Part shown: positions 6,001-6,415 of the stretch, one piece after another
Layout: each line of letters opens with the position of its first letter
Position numbering within the stretch: the first letter of the stretch is position 1
DNA from: an uncultured Oscillospiraceae bacterium
GTDB lineage: Bacteria > Bacillota > Clostridia > Oscillospirales > Oscillospiraceae
Length of the DNA: 6,415 nucleotides
Reading direction: 5' to 3'
Assembly: GCA_900751035.1 (NCBI GenBank)
Contig: CAADSF010000253.1
Coordinates: 1 to 6,415, forward strand
Notes under the pieces: generated by a model
What the model was told of the DNA's origin: nothing
What the model saw: only the letters and a program-made list of their open reading frames with translations
The model's database searches: none
Translations under genes and position numbers: made by a program

Positions 6001-6415
6001 AGCGCAAGCTCCGTCAGCCAGTCGTCGGTCTGCACAGTGACCGGCGACAGCGCACCGGTTTTGGCGATGAAGCTGCCCGTTGTATGATAATACGTATCCT
6101 TTGTCGCCGTGTAGGTATACTGCATACCGGGCACCAGCGTAAATCGGTACTGATTTACGGTCGAGACGTAGGTGCCCTTGAAGGTCTGGCCGCTTGCATC
6201 GCTGACCGTCAGGTCAACCTCCGCGGATTCGACCGGAATGCGAACCATGCAGCCGGCTGTCTTCTTCAGAACCAGCATATACTGCGTCGTTTCGGCTCCG
6301 GCCTTCACCTCGATGGGTACGCTTTTCTCTGCTTTGTCAATCGAAATCGTGCAGCTGCCTGCCTGCGTAATGTCTTCGCCGTCGACAAAGAGCCCGTAGC
6401 CCTCTGCAGTGGGCG
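3093..6415 (-). CDS. Large surface protein: beta-sandwich modules, PQQ-type propeller, Ig-like domain (N-terminus outside window)
   Basis: The reading frame is still open at the right edge, so the start lies outside; 1,106 complete codons are visible (counted from 6413). In order: the end of a beta-sandwich module (about 1-50); a PEGA-like module (57-129); two cadherin-like beta-sandwich modules (about 132-255 and 260-375; the second has LRDLSI and YTVTVP); a second PEGA-like module (376-450); an eight-blade-like PQQ-type beta-propeller (about 484-925), with blades such as DMLYRIDPVSGEIL and TIQAFNAQTLQSLW; a bacterial Ig-like domain (926-1020; AYQAGEVFDPTGMQVELVYANG); and a C-terminal beta domain (1024-1106). 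Such mosaics belong to exported proteins of Clostridia and usually bind glycans, proteins or small ligands; these propellers rarely carry the PQQ cofactor. No cell-wall anchor is present at the C-terminus, so any anchor would be at the missing N-terminus. It is probably translationally coupled to the lipoprotein gene. A GTG at 6308 is in frame but has no signal peptide after it and is not the start. Confidence 0.92.
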   Translation of the reverse strand, partial: PTAEGYGLFVDGEDITQAGSCTISIDKAEKSVPIEVKAGAETTQYMLVLKKTAGCMVRIPVESAEVDLTVSDASGQTFKGTYVSTVNQYRFTLVPGMQYTYTATKDTYYHTTGSFIAKTGALSPVTVQTDDWLTELALSKDSLTASKGSIALDQTFTPAEHAYTAAVTDTPAAVYLCIDGDIKTAGTTFLAQYRTITATAQDDQPLETQITSTQLGTPVFLRNLLLNQNGRGNTLTIRCQRTSGDVTYYQDYIVTLRRTLSLRDLSITCAGQAQTLTYSGGTGYSASVRDYTVTVPAASQTLSVCADIYPADAACCRDNGNTGYHVWMDGKELTPGTAADVQLNGTAEPETITLTLKNEFAGEAADSVYRIQVQKAQPVLFTPQLTPSNALLFVCDTLSKTRVWPDADGAYELFDGYTYQYLLTCPGYAGRSGTIEPAHSASGAFVLKIDEDSVAVTNGAARAAMTLSAAQKNETLRQLPAEWADFRGTSYDANGTPGGAAGSNNTVVSIQTPVDANASTLYWSNAIGSGMDSRSTGCPLLVDGVLIVCAGDMLYRIDPVSGEILTKAQMDHASSFSITPPSYANGMVFVGLSDGTIQAFNAQTLQSLWIYHDPLEGQPNNPITICGDYLYTGFWRSELSSANFVCLSITDEDPSRTNEEKTACWYWTNPGGYYWAGAYACEDYVLVGTDDGADGSKSMTGSLLMLDARTGRLLDKWDGLYGDVRSSICYDKATDAFYFTTKGGWFCGVKTEKTSGGWRLRTGSKWTLKLENGSDTAQAMSTSTPTVYNGRAYIGVRGLAPFSEYGGHSLTVVDLASHTIAYRVQTQGYPQTSGILTTAYEKTTGYVYVYFVDNYTPGKLRVLRDKAGQTRADYVTEESGVDTPYVLFTPSGKDAQYAICSPIVDSYGVMYFKNDSAKLMAFGPSATLKITRQPDKTAYQAGEVFDPTGMQVELVYANGLRRDVTEYVEWSEDPLTEEDAAIDIRFPYVRYHDQDSEEDGRLTNVKTQTPVASVKLTVAPGTVEKGRIGTLTWDYDIKTGSLAISGEFEDGQKLAVAYYDQNGHMMQVKLLTQAQTLAAVKNGARIRLFLLDQDNQPVCRAMTVKG
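3096..3102 (-). promoter_or_regulatory. Ribosome binding site of the lipoprotein gene inside the upstream gene's 3' end
   Basis: On the minus strand AAAGGGG covers the last two sense codons (Lys-Gly) of the large surface protein gene, with the stop TAA directly after it. The lipoprotein ATG (3088) follows seven bases after the site. This arrangement indicates translational coupling within one message. Confidence 0.75.

Noticed and set aside
6306..6308. GTG as start codon of the large surface protein
   Set aside because: The frame continues open to the right edge with plausible beta-sandwich sequence (for example LFVDGEDITQAG), there is no good ribosome binding site, and no signal peptide follows.

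Overview
The window looks like chromosomal DNA from a GC-rich gut member of the Clostridia (Oscillospiraceae/Ruminococcaceae-like). The lipoprotein, the EamA-type transporter, the purine-rich Shine-Dalgarno sites and the TTGACT/TATGAT-type promoters all fit a Firmicute. The hairpin-rich CTCTCCC-TTT-GGGAGAG repeat is, from memory, of a kind common in that group. The left 0.7 kb is visibly more AT-rich than the rest. No RNA gene, CRISPR array or classical insertion sequence was seen.

Left part (1-725): the last 27 codons of a GNAT-type acetyltransferase are followed by a compact unit at 151-617. This unit is one small DUF559 (Vsr-like, PD-(D/E)XK fold) nuclease gene bracketed by two inverted copies of a roughly 50-bp two-hairpin repeat. 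The left copy supplies the gene's ribosome binding site, and the right copy supplies its last seven sense codons and its stop. The two copies differ at compensating stem positions, as expected of a repeat whose fold is conserved. It resembles a REP/RAYT pair, but with a DUF559 nuclease in place of the tyrosine transposase. This is the most interesting object in the window.

Middle part (726-2134): two genes diverge from a 130-bp region with back-to-back promoters. Leftward is an 88-residue protein of unknown function. Rightward is a 298-residue, ten-helix EamA/DMT-family transporter, which ends in a 34-bp perfect palindrome that probably acts as a terminator between convergent units. Two identical CCGCGCGG palindromes sit in the promoter region.

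Right part (2135-6415, minus strand): this is a tightly coupled two-gene operon. The upstream gene runs off the right edge and encodes a very large surface-type protein with PEGA-like and cadherin-like beta-sandwich modules, a PQQ-type beta-propeller, a bacterial Ig-like domain and a C-terminal beta-rich domain. Four bases after its stop begins a lipoprotein with a prenyltransferase-like alpha/alpha toroid. The two are probably made together and work at the cell surface, possibly in ligand or glycan capture. The alpha-toroid also recalls transcobalamin/intrinsic factor, but the ligand cannot be read from this sequence.
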